Shown piece by piece: positions 36,501 to 47,841 of a stretch of 64,000 nt of DNA (the stretch's first letter is position 1; every line of letters begins with the position of its first letter). Below the pieces are notes generated by a model that ran no database searches, was not told the origin of the DNA, and saw nothing but the letters and a program-made list of their open reading frames with translations. This DNA is from Xylaria sp. FL1777 (Eukaryota; Ascomycota; Sordariomycetes; Xylariales; Xylariaceae), in NCBI GenBank assembly GCA_022578965.1, contig MU400647.1:1-64000 (forward strand). Direction: 5' to 3'. Position numbers and translations under genes: made by a program.

Positions 36501-39500
36501 GGAAGCTCTTGACAGCCGCTTAGAATCAGTAATCAAACAACGCGGCCAATCGACTGTCAGACCCGCCGGTCTGGCGAATGTGGGTGAGTTGGCGGTGTGA
36601 TGGCATTTCTGATACAGGACCATCACCGCCGTCTGTACATGTGCGTTGCTGTGCTTACATACACGTGTAGTATATGCGTACGTATGTGACTAGCTAGCTA
36701 TCTACATGTACGCAGTAGTGCAGTGCATTGTGCTGTAGAGGCGCCATGGTCTCGACCAGTGAGATGGCCTGAGGTTGTTTTGACGCTCGTTTTCAAGTGA
36801 CATTCTAGATCTCTCCTCCTCTCATCTTCTTAATCGAGATCCGGCCCATGCTTGCATTACCTCAAGTCTAGCGTAACATCGCCTCGTGGTAACCGTGCAC
36901 TGCTCTTTCAAACAGATTCAGTCGAATAAGGAGCCCGCTTAATGCCCATTGGTATTACCGGACTGGTTGATATTCAGCTCGGAAAACGTCGCTCAGACTC
37001 GAGTGACGAGTGGCCAGTTGCTGCTGTCGAAAGATACTGCTATCAGGTGAAGAAAGAATCTGCTTGATGTGGTGGCCAGCCTGGCAACAAGGGGCTGCTT
37101 TGACTTGCTTGAGATTAGATACACACCATCCACCTCACGACAAAAGAGACGACCTTGCTTGGTCCCTTTGTCTTTCAAGATCTAGCCCCTAACCTGATCG
37201 TAACCTCCGTCATCGCCATCATCATCGCCATCCCGCCTAACGTAGCAGCCCCACAGGATACCAAACAGCCGGAAATGCATGGCATGTCTGGGGAAAGACG
37301 TCGTCGGAATTTTCCCATAAGCCATAGCCACAACGATGCGCCTTGCGCAATCCGGCTCGGTTATCTTCCGGCCGGCTTTCGTAGATCACAGGGCGGAGAG
37401 GGAAAACCACTAGCTTCTACTCCGGGCTGTGCATCGATCAGTCTGGAGTCGCGAGAGTCTCCTGTTTCTTCCTCGCCTACCGCCTACGTCCGGGACGGGA
37501 ATAAGCATTGATCCCTAGTAGATGATGCTTGCAGTCAGACGAATATTGGTGTCTCACACTGGGTAGGTGCCATTGTACGCTTGAGACGCGCTGAGCGAGA
37601 TTCATTCATTTCTTTCTCAGGAACTGCGGCGAGTTTCGGTAAAGCAAAACGGTAGCCATCAACAAAGGGATACACTATTGGGGTCTACTTTTCGGCACAG
37701 GGAGAAACCGATACGAGTCCAATCCGGCAACTATAACGTAGTAGTCTCAGGTTACTATAGAAGGAAGTTAGATGGTAGCATGAAGACAATTGTAACCACA
37801 TCCAAATAGCTTTATCAACACCCAAAACTCGCTCAGAATACAGAAGCGCCAAATTGGCTCAAGCTGATGAGGACCGGTATAGTCAGCAAGTCGTTTAGAT
37901 ACAACACAAATAGAACTCATTAGCAAATCGCATACGTGCACATTACGTGTACCGGTACACATACCTAAATAAGCAAAAATGATTAACGCCATCGTTAGCC
38001 GCGGGGACGGTCAAAGCAGCACGTATACAAAGCACGAGAAGCAGGTCTCGTGGTCTTTCGTCCTGCGGCAGCATGGCGCACGGTTTCAGCATCGGTTTCA
38101 GCTAGACAGTCCAGTCCACAGATCACGATGCCGAAACCTTGCCCTGTACGACGCCGTAGGCTAGCGTTATTTTGGGGAGGAGGGCACACGACATGACATC
38201 CCGTCGTCGGTGCTCCCATTCACGACATGAGGACCAGAGCAGAAAGAAGCAGAGCAGAATAGAGCAGAGCAGAGGTCCCGAGCTTATACGAGTTGGTTAC
38301 ACTGCGGATTGTGTTTCAATAATGACGACGGCAGCACTGTGCATATCTAATCTCAATCCATGTATTTACGTGATTGGGGGCGCTAACTCGTCCACTTCCT
38401 ATTCGCGCTTTTTGACGACATCTCAAGCACATCATGTCCTCAACATGTTTCCTTGGACCCTGATTGGCAAGGTCGCTATGCAATATATTATCTTCATATA
38501 GGTATTACAGGCTTAATTAGCAGCTATTTCCTTTGTTTCCACAGATCAACTATTATATGTTTAGATAGACGTACCTTGAGTAAGATATCTGAATATTACA
38601 GACCCTTGAACTAGAAGAAAAACTTACGACGAGATACATGTATATGGTATCGCAGAAATAAATGAATCTTCAATATGACACGGAATTTTGGGAAGGATAC
38701 TGCGCAGCCAATATATATTTATATAGATACAGTATATATGCACCACTTCCAATGCATACGGTGAACATAATCTACTTGGCAGACTGTAACGTGTCACAGT
38801 TTGTCAATGGCTATAGACCGGTAATGTTGAGACAGATATGAGCAACGCCAAGTGACCTTAGCGTAGAGTAGACATCTCAAAATACTCGCGCTCCTAGCTG
38901 ACACGAACAGCTAAACTGCACGGGTTCTGAAAGCAACGGGCGGATGCAGATGTCACTGTGGGCATTACTGAGCTTATATTATGTAGAGATAAGTGAAGGT
39001 CTCTGATCTTGGTTGGTACCCCTACACCACAATTCTCAACTCAAAGAAACGAAGTTTACAGATCTAGGACCTTTCCTCACTATCGATCCATGGCAAACTA
39101 TAGCAACCAAGTAAAAACACGCCTGCTTTTGCAGACCAACGAACACTGTTCTCATAACTTTAATCTAAGACTCACATGGTTATTGTGACGGTAGGAAAAA
39201 CAACGCCGTTAATCCTCCGTGAGAATTAACGGTATATATGGCACGCCACAGTTATTAGTCAAGCCCAGAAGCCTAGCTATAATTCCATCTACGACTTCTG
39301 TAGTCGTCTCATTAAGTGTATTGATAGAACCAGCGACAATAGCTACAAGCCTATCCTATAATCTAAGACCTCAAACATCTCATTTACACTATAGAAGCCA
39401 TCTCATAACATCTCAGAACTAAACGAAGGAGATAAGGAAGACAGGAAAAGCGGGCGACAATATGACAGTAGCATCATGAAAGAACCCACCACAACTCCAT

Positions 39501-40163
39501 CTGCTTGCTCCAATAACCTAATCTAGCAGCTTCCCCTCGAACATGTATGTAGTCTAGACGATCCACCTCATTCCCACAGACACAATACCACATGGCGCAA
39601 GCTCCTCGAACTCACCCTACCTACCTACCTATGCGTATCTGCCTCGACCCCCACGAGCCTAGCAGGGTTGCCATGAGAGGGAAGGCAGACAAGCAGACAG
39701 ACATCCCACAGCGAAAACGCCTTGCAAGAAACACGCAGGACCAAAACGCTGTCGAAGCTAGAAACAAAAAATAACCTACGGGACGCGCAGAAGGGGGTAG
39801 TATATGGCCTTCCGGGCTCGGCACGGCCCTACGTCTAGACCGATCCACAATCCAAGTACAAAAAGTACACGACGCCATCACTGCCTTCGCTCCCGCGATG
39901 CTCGGCACAACGGCCTCAATGACGTCGTCCTCGTAAACGAGCTATAGTAGGCCGTGTTCCGTGCGGAAGGATCCGACGTGCGGGAGGATGCGGCCGACGT
40001 CATCGAGTGAGCGAGCGAGGGAGCGAGGGAGGACAAGAGGCGGGGGTTTGAGACGCTGCGGACTATACCGCACACCGCCTGGAGCGCCCAGAGGGGCGGC
40101 GTTTGAGAACAGCTGCAGCTAGGGTCTGCCGGTGTTTGTTTCGATCCCTTTGCTGCGAGGAGT

Positions 40164-40189
40164 GACGGACGGACGGACGGACGGACGGG
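40164..40189. repeat. (GACG)n microsatellite
   Basis: About six tandem GACG units in the gene desert, followed by TAGCTAGC-type repeats at ~40,225. Confidence 0.8.
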
Positions 40190-41188
40190 GTAGCAGGGTG
40201 ATGATGTAGCATACAGTAGTTAGTATAGCTAGCCAGCTAGCTAGCTGTTAGGCGGGGGAAAAGTGTTTTGTCGTCGAAGATCGATGGCGCGGGTTCCCCC
40301 ATACCAATCGACTCTGTGCTGTGTACTTCGGCGGATATCCCCGGAGTAAGGAGAGAGTGTACGACGCCTCGAGTCGCAGGCTGACGGACTGACAGCCAGA
40401 CAGCTAGACAGCAGCCTTTCGTTGTGGAGCGCAGAAAGGCCCGAATACCTAGGTATAACAAGAGGTCTTCGAGATACTACGTAGTATAGGGAGCAAAGAG
40501 CCGAGCAGAACCGTCTCGCATGTGAACTTTGTGAGGGAGCGACAGGGAATCACCTTGTATCCAGCCTTAATGCTGTGAGGAGGTAACGAATAGACTGGCT
40601 CCACGTCTGCCCGGCCGGCCTCATTGACAATGCTACGCGCATACTAAGACTAGCTAGCTAGCTGCCATTTGTTTCGATCCGATGATACATGGCAACTGTA
40701 GCAGCACTACTATAGAGACTCTTAATATGGCATTGTATAGTGTACTAAACAGCACGATGCGACTCAGTCTGCAATGAGATAATATGTTTGGTTCTCAGAG
40801 TAAGACAAGACGATATATATTACCATCTAGTATTATTTCCAAACACGTGCGCTCATAGATACATGTATGGTGATATGATGATGACCCTGCACACAAGAAA
40901 TCCACCCAAACGCCAAATGTGCCAGCCTGATCCCGTTCACGTATCCATATTACATATTACATCATAACGCTTAGGACGTGAGACCCGTTATGCACTTCCA
41001 ACGCCATGGCTCGTAGTGTATCGTATATCTAGCATGAATCGTCTTGTTCCCAGTCAAACTGTCGTAATATCATAACATAGCGGATCAATTTAAATAAATG
41101 AATAATTGAACAAATGAAGAATTGAATGAAGGGATGAGTGAATGGATGTATAGGGGATCGAATAACGTAAGCATCAAGATGCTATTTA

Positions 41189-41782
41189 TCAGTCGCGGAT
41201 ATATCGTCGACGGCGATGGTCTTCGATGACAATCTCATGGTCCGGACTCCGGCGCCTCGGTTCATAGCGGCGCGGCGCCTCGACGTACCGGTAGGTATCG
41301 TACTGGGGCTCAGCCTGAATGGGATAGGGCACAGCGACGGGAACAGGGACGACCTTCTCGCGCTCTATGAACACCTCGCGATCCCGGCTATGGCTATGCC
41401 GCTTGCTGGAGCGGGATGACTTGTAGCTCTTTGAAGTCCGGGAGGACTTCGTTGACCCCGCCTCCGAGGGATCGATGTCCACGGCGATGACGTCAATGGG
41501 CGAGTCGGGCTCCATGATGGGAGCCGGGGGAGGCGGCGGCGGCGGTAGGGGTGGCGCTACGTTGATGATGTTGGGAAAGGGCTCTGGCTCTGGTTCAGGC
41601 TCAGGCAGCACCGGCACGAACGCTGGTGGTGGTGGCGGCGGCGGCGGCGGTTGAGGAGGAGGAATGATGGTGGTGACACGCCGCTTGACGGTGACGGCGC
41701 CATCAGAGGGCGGCTCTAGATATAAGACTTTCTTGTATTTGCCATACCGCTTTTCCCGAGGCACTGAGTAGATGGTAGACAT
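41189..41782 (-). CDS. Hypothetical Pro/Arg-rich protein
   Basis: Single exon, 197 aa from the ATG at 41782 (MSTIYSVPREKRYGKYKKV). The frame extends upstream to 41863 only from a TTG that lies at the TATA box, so 41782 is chosen. It has two proline-rich stretches (PPPQPPPPPPPPP and PPLPPPPPPPAP), an EPEPEPEP acidic-proline run, a Ser/Lys/Arg segment (SSRTSKSYKSSRSSKRHSHSRD), and a C-terminus of RRRSPDHEIVIEDHRRRRYIRD. It is likely disordered. The sequence style resembles a conserved group of small fungal proteins, but I cannot name a function. Confidence 0.7.
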   Translation of the reverse strand: MSTIYSVPREKRYGKYKKVLYLEPPSDGAVTVKRRVTTIIPPPQPPPPPPPPPAFVPVLPEPEPEPEPFPNIINVAPPLPPPPPPPAPIMEPDSPIDVIAVDIDPSEAGSTKSSRTSKSYKSSRSSKRHSHSRDREVFIEREKVVPVPVAVPYPIQAEPQYDTYRYVEAPRRYEPRRRSPDHEIVIEDHRRRRYIRD

Positions 41783-44111
41783 GTCGTCAGCGGACGCTTG
41801 CACTCTTCTTCTACCAGACGAAGAGTACTGATGATAGTTTGGAATTGTGTGTATATAAGCCAAGTGATGATAGAAGTGAATAGTAGACGATCTTAGATGA
41901 TCTTCAACGAAAAGAAGAAATTAGCTAGTCTAACCTGTTGAAACGTAGAAATACATCTCGTGGGAGTCGAGAGATCCGGTTTTGATATAGACTACCGGTG
42001 GACTAGCAGATGCTAGATCGGGCGCAGGGAATGCTTGGCGTCCTGGACAGCTACACTGCAGGTGCTGTAAGATGCCTGTCTGTGGACTACGTCACAGCCT
42101 GCCGGGGGCCTAGGTAGGCAGATTAGCTGCGATCGGATTGGGCTTACCACGTACACAACGTCTGGCCCACGGAATGCAGGGTCCTGTCACTTACACTGCC
42201 GTACTTACGTAGCCAACCGTTCGATGTAGAAGCAGACAGCCGTGTAAGCTGCGTCGGGATCACGAGCGATAGTCGGCTGCTTCGATGAGACAAAGGCGAT
42301 GAGATTGAAACCCTTCTCTCGTGCACGGCTTTGAATTATGTATGTATTAGGATATATACCAGGTTTGATTGATTGATTGATCTATGCAGTGACGGAAATA
42401 TCGAAGGGAAGCGCAAAGACTGCTTGCTCCCTTCAAAAGCAGGAAGCATCAGGACAATAAATAAACACCTGCCAGCAATCTGTATTGTCGAACACACCAG
42501 TTCATCCACAGCGACAGCATGACCAGTCAAGGCGCGCAAAGGCTATCATCCCGGCTCTCGTCAGATTAGGCTGCTAGCGCGGTTTCTTGGTGTTTTGGCT
42601 CCCGCAACAAGCGAGAACGCCGTGGCAGAAAAAAGAAGCCATTGGGCAGGCATTTCGCCCCCTCAGCCTACATTCTACAGGTGAGTTGGGTGAGCGGCTT
42701 AGCAACATGACGAAGCAATCCACCTTGGCCGATCCGGCCTCATGCGAGAGCGACAAATAGCTGAACGAGGCCAGGTGAGGAGGGTTGGACAAGCAAGGGC
42801 CCAGTGACGTCGTGTTCCATTATGGTGGGCAGACGACGGCATCAGGTCGCAGCAAATGAAACGGGAGCCAGATTGGAAGAGCAGCTGACTAGGGTCTTCC
42901 TTGTGTAGTCTCTCGCCCTTCGATTTGGCGGGATTTGGAGCGTTGACGGTGGCGCACAGGCCATGTGCTGTAGATCATGGCCGCATCGGATCCCAATTCG
43001 AGCCCCTCGTTGGTCGCCTTTTATTGACATCACAACAAAATGCTTCCATAGCATCCCAACACCAAATCGTGTGATGGCGGTTGGCGGGGCAAGGCATCGC
43101 CAGGTAGTCCTGGTTGGACAACGTGTACAATTCTACCTGTAAGTAAGCCCGCCTTGGCTGATGCTGTTGGGAGACACGTCAAGTCAAGCGAGCTTTCTAG
43201 AGCGTTTCTGTTGCTGCGAGGTCCGGAGCTCGGTTCAACGCCACTGGCCTGGACTCGATATGCCACACACGAGCTTGGTTCTCAATATGCACTTGAGCCC
43301 TGGCGCGACATCGAGCATGAAGAGGGAGACATCGGGGCTGCCTGATTGCTACCACCATAGAGCATAGATACTGGAAAGTGCGCAAGTAGGTTTGAGTCAT
43401 GAATGCGTAATGCCACGTCGGCATCATCACACCATGTCAGGAGTGACTATCCGGTTCGCACAGCAACCTGCTCTTCGGCAACTGTCCTTAGACGTTTTAA
43501 TGGCCCGGGGCAGCCGGCCTAGATCATGAATCCCGTAAGCCTTTGATGCCGAGTAAGTCTATAGATGATAACAATGCTTCCCTCGATGGAGCGCATGAAT
43601 GGATTCTGGGCCGAGTTCTGCGCACTGTCTCCTGTGACACGCCGTCGCCCGGGCCACAACCATCAAGCTTATCTGGCCAAGTCCCGAATTAGAGACCTAT
43701 CATCGTTGGCTTAGTGGTGGCAAACCGGAATAATCTAAATGATCGGTTCCGCTTAAGTCGGAGATCATCTTCCGCAGGGTCGGCACAGACAAGGTAATCA
43801 CAGAATATTCGATCCTCGAACATCGGATTGTCGATCGTATTCTAAGCGTAGCCAGTCAATGAGTTCCACGCCTTTGAGGCGCAACGGCCTACCGGCAAAG
43901 CCTCGCCAACGCGCAGGGAGGCTGTGGTGCTATGTCAGATATAGCCAGATAGCTCTTAATGTTCGCCACTTGGGTAGACATTGCAGTAATCATCAGATTT
44001 CGTTGAATCGTATGTATTGGGTATCGAGAACAGTAGTCTATGAAGCAAACCCTAGATCTATATGCTCGCTGATGCCATGCAAACACATCTAAAAAGGCTA
44101 ACTAAATCCAA
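41783..44111. other. Intergenic region
   Basis: 2.3 kb between the Pro/Arg-rich gene (its promoter) and the 3' end of pxr1. Overlapping ORFs at 43,000-43,430 on both strands have no motif. Nothing further is seen. Confidence 0.45.
41852..41858 (-). promoter_or_regulatory. TATA box of the Pro/Arg-rich gene
   Basis: Minus strand reads GCTTATATAC, about 70 nt upstream of the ATG at 41782. This is appropriate spacing for a core promoter and supports that start. Confidence 0.45.
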
Positions 44112-45344
44112 TCAAACTGGTTTGACCATGAAGATCTACTGGGCGTTAGCATTTGCTTATCGAGGATAAATTGAAGATCTTCCATACCTGGTTCAATGCT
44201 TGCATGTCGCTGAATGCCATTCTCTTGGAAGCAATATTACGGGACCTTGCAAGGTGGCGAGCTGAGAGCACGTGTGGACTTGAGGCGCCAGTGTTGCTAG
44301 GTGTTGAAGAGCCACTATCTCGAGATGTCACAGTTGAAGATTGTATTGTCGCCGAAACCACACTAGTTTCTGCATTGTCTGCCCGTTTGCGCTTTTTGTC
44401 TCTCTTCTTCTCCTTTTTCCGGGCTTTCTCCGAAGCATTATCCTCAGAGATGTCCGCCGAGCTGATGGGTAGGGATTCTTGCTGCGAAGTAGCCTTAGAC
44501 TTCTTGCTCTTCTTTCGTTGCACATCGGACTCGACTAGCTCTGTAGTCTTCTCTTCTTCCTGTGCCTTCTTAGAGCGCCCTGACTTTTTTCTCTTCTTGT
44601 CCTTCTTCTTCGACGGTTGTTCTACTTCTGTATTGTCATTTTTTGGCTCTTCATGAACCTTGGAACGCTTCTTCTGTTTCTTTTCAAGTTTGCTGTCTGA
44701 AGTATCGCTTTGTTCAGACTCGCTGGCTTTCCGTTTCTTGGATTTCTTTTCCTTTTTCTCCTTCTCCTTCATAGATTCAACTTCAGAAGCTTCGGATATT
44801 GGCTCTTCCTTGAAGGGTATAGATGCTGGCTTCTCATCGACTAACTCTTTCATTTTCTGATCTCCCGTCAATAGCCCTCCGCTGACGAACCTCATAGGGC
44901 CGTATCTCCTTTCCACGAATAGATTGGTCTTGATCTCGGAGCGGACCTGCCTCTGTTTCTCAAGCGTCTCCTCTGATTTCCCGTTAAGCCGTCCGAGGAG
45001 GTCTTTGAAAACGTCCAAGCCAGTACACTCATCGCTCTGTTTCTGACGGATTTTGGCGCCAAGGCCGAGGGTGTCGTCTTTCAAGTTGATCTTTATGGGC
45101 GCCAGACTGGCAACACTATGCAGCTGCGCATGTGCAGCGTCCTGGGCACCTAAGAACTTGCCCGGCTCCCATCCCTGCGAGCGAAGGATCTTCTGACCGA
45201 ATGTCGTCTCGTCGCGAGTCCATCTCGTGTTGTTGGGATCGTAGTCCAATTTACGGCGGCTGAAACGAACGGATTAGTATATGTATAGGGGTCTCCAGAT
45301 GTTCAATTCGGTGTAGCCTACTTCCGCGGTCCTGAGAGACCCAT
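44112..45344 (-). CDS. pxr1: PXR1, G-patch ribosome-biogenesis and telomerase-inhibitor protein
   Basis: Spliced model: 45344-45322, 45259-44188, 44135-44112; 372 aa. The first exon is 23 nt and supplies MGLSGPR; the last is 24 nt and supplies IFMVKPV. Both match the conserved PXR1 termini. The G-patch follows: FGQKILRSQGWEPGKFLGAQDAAHAQLH...LKDDTLGLGAK (residues ~25-79). The C-terminal half is the expected KKE/KKD low-complexity region, and the end SARHLARSRNIASKRMAFSDMQALNQIFMVKPV is diagnostic. It acts in the nucleolus, stimulating the helicase Prp43 in pre-rRNA processing, and can inhibit telomerase. Introns are GT-AG with TACTAAT and GCTAAC branch sites. Confidence 0.95.
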
Positions 45345-45881
45345 CGTATCAGCCAGTATCCCGCTACAAAACGCCTTGAAATAGAGATGTAGAACACCAG
45401 ACGACAATAACGGTACATGAGTGGAACGGCTTTACTAGCGGGTCACCTCTGAAGCAGCCCAAATTTTTGAGCGATAAGTGGTTCAGAGGAAGTGGGTCTG
45501 CACGATAAGAGAGCCAGCTGGCATCATTTACTGTCAGATGCCTGGTAACATGTACAAGATACCAGGAAACCGAAATAGGAGGTTACTTATTGAAACAAAC
45601 ACCAAGAGAAGGCACACAGATACTACAGGCAGTGCCTACTTTCATGTCTTGACGTCAACATGCTACGCCTTCCAATAACGTGAAATGACGCATTGATATG
45701 ACACATACACGTCTCAACGATGTAAAAGTTACTCTCACACTATCCATTCTAGTATGTGAACCTCTGTTACTGCCAGCTTGAGGCCTCTTGTGATCGATGC
45801 ACCGAAAGGAAATGAATACATCACATGCAACATTGTCGAAAGTATTAGCATAGTTGAGAAAAGGATCAGACTACAAGCGAA
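45345..45881. other. Divergent promoter region
   Basis: 540 bp shared by pxr1 (minus) and the coiled-coil gene (plus). No motif is called confidently. Confidence 0.5.
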
Positions 45882-46905
45882 ATGCCGCCTAAGCGAAAGC
45901 AAAGAGAGGACGATATAGCCCTTGACTCTGGGCCGGAGGTCATCGTGGTGCCTCGTCCCACCACGACGGTCCCGATCCAAGTTCAGTTGTTGGAGAATAT
46001 CGTATGCTCTCACTTATCTCTGGCGAGGAATACATCAACCACCTGAGTATGGGTTGGCGAGCAGACCTCAGCGAATCCAGTGCGTCCAAATAAGCAATGG
46101 CTTGCGCTAATCAGGCCGCCTGTCTTCGGACATATAGGAAAGGTTCAGAGCACAGCGAGACAAAGACCGCGAGAACATAGCCTCGAGCTTCAACAAGTAC
46201 GTTGCTGAGACGAAGCAGGCGATAGCCAATCACTATGCTTCCAAGGCTGAGACACGGTAAGCAAGCCAGTGAGTTCCCTCCAGATACAACCAGGGGCATC
46301 TATTCGATCTCTGTACGCATCCATGTTGCTATAAGGGGTAGTACCATGGTCATCGCGTAGCCTCGATGCTACACATCTTGTCGATCATTCGCCTTTCTTA
46401 GTGTCTTGTCGACTTGCCTCCTACCTATCACGACGTTAACTTTTCATACCACGGGGTGTATCTATACGTTCACGTTGGACAGACCATAAACTAAGCAAGC
46501 TAACCCACCCATGGATCAACCGAAATCAGGGCCCTCCTAATTCGCTACGCAAAAGCTCTCGAGCAACGAGCTGCCATCGAGCGCTCTATCGAGACGCTAC
46601 TATTGAAGACGCGTGAGGACGCAGAGGACCTCGTGTTAGTCCTCGAAGCGGTTCAGATCGGAAATCGCCGGAGATTAGACGATGCCAGTGGTTCGTTCGC
46701 TTCTCTTGTACCGAAGAGCACTGCCTCTGCTCCTACCGTGACTCCCTGTAATACCACAGATAAGCGTATCCTTGACGTGGGGGGCGAGGCATGGGGCAAC
46801 ACACGTGAGAAAGAGGGACATGCTCGCGACGATACTTGTGCTAAAGATGCTAAGCATCAAAATGAGGAGTGGGAAGATAATCGCTTTGATGAGATTTCGT
46901 GGTGA
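45882..46905 (+). CDS. Small coiled-coil protein, unknown family
   Basis: Spliced model: 45882-46001, 46138-46256, 46530-46905; 204 aa, phases closing. The N-terminus is MPPKRKQREDDIALDSGPEVIVVPRPTTTVPIQVQLLENI, where the basic start could be a nuclear localisation signal. Exon 2 is helical and charged (ERFRAQRDKDRENIASSFNKYVAETKQAIANHYASK). Exon 3 continues ALLIRYAKALEQRAAIERSIETLLLKTREDAEDLVLVLEAV, so residues ~40-125 probably form a coiled coil. The C-terminus is Asp/Glu/Lys-rich and disordered. Intron 2 is long (273 nt). No single exon is long enough to be obvious. The reconstruction is convincing by phase and branch sites (GCTAAT), but the family is not recognised. Confidence 0.68.
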
Positions 46906-47841
46906 TCAGGGAATCTACGCTCTGCTGTTTACAGGACATTAGCATGCATGAGAGATAGTTACGGGGTAATACGTGAAAGGAGGACCTTCGCTAGATAAAC
47001 GGGAGAATATAGCTGATATGTAGACGCTATCGAACAATGGGCACATGAGGTCATATTTGAAGTTTTAATGAATCATTGCAACACGACGAGTCTCCATATT
47101 GATCTTAAAGAAGTCGTATTACACTCTACCATCTCCATAGTAGTCTAAAACCAAGTTGACTAATGTGACTCTATCCGCAGAATAGGTGCATCAAGACCAA
47201 GCCTTCCCAAGGTAATCATCAACCTGACGATGTATCAGGTATACGATCACTCGTCTATTTTACATGCAGAACCCTCAAGACATTGCCCACCTATATCGGG
47301 TATTTCCCTATGCATTCACCACCAAAACCACAAGGGAAGATCTAGATAGTCTATCCCTCACCACGAGGCCTGCCTTCCGTGGTATGAATCGCTTCTTGTT
47401 CATGTCCGATGCAAATGTTGGTCGACCAAGTGTCTATCACTGCCCAAAAACAGATACGCAATGCAAATTAGAGTATCTATCACCATACCACACTGTCGCC
47501 TTCTGGAGATGAGGCTAGCGTGAATGTCATCGTCTTTTATGCATATATATGTCTATGTCTGCGTATTCGAAGGCCGGGTGCGTTTCTGTGTATGTGTGTG
47601 TGTGTGTTAGATGTAGACGTACGCATCCGAGCTGACTCTCTATCCGGGATATCTAACTGCAAAAAAACGCCGTGTAAAGATGCGGTGCATCCACTCCTAA
47701 GTATGGGCGTGAACGGTTGTGCCAAACGAAGTGAATAGATATCAAGGAATAACACAAATCAGTCCGTCATGGGAACCAAAACAGGGATTAGAAGATGATA
47801 GACAGCGTACGTTATAATACATCAGTACTATCATCGATAGG
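46906..47841. other. Convergent intergenic region
   Basis: 0.9 kb between the coiled-coil gene stop (plus) and the FUN30 stop (minus). The ORF at 47,264-47,512 has no motif. A short GT-repeat lies near 47,594. Confidence 0.45.

Larger units (their letters stand above)
33381..41188. other. 7.8 kb gene desert with palindromic TACCTAGGTA-type repeats
   Basis: No ORF with recognisable motifs, no tRNA or rRNA, and no credible spliced gene was found. Sequence at 33,390-33,730, 34,640-34,740 and 34,920-35,400 is dense in TAGGTA/TACCTA words, including a perfect 20-bp palindrome at 33528-33547 and CTACCTATGTAGGTAG near 35,200. Other features are a (GACG)n array at 40,164, TAGCTAGC clusters and a run of GT-rich sequence near 36,205. 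It could hold long regulatory regions or non-coding RNA. Confidence 0.5.

Noticed and set aside
37155..37511. 118-codon plus-strand ORF in the gene desert
   Set aside because: The frame opens at a TTG, has no ATG near its start and shows no domain pattern; hydrophobic patch (VIAIIIAIPP) comes from an ATC repeat.
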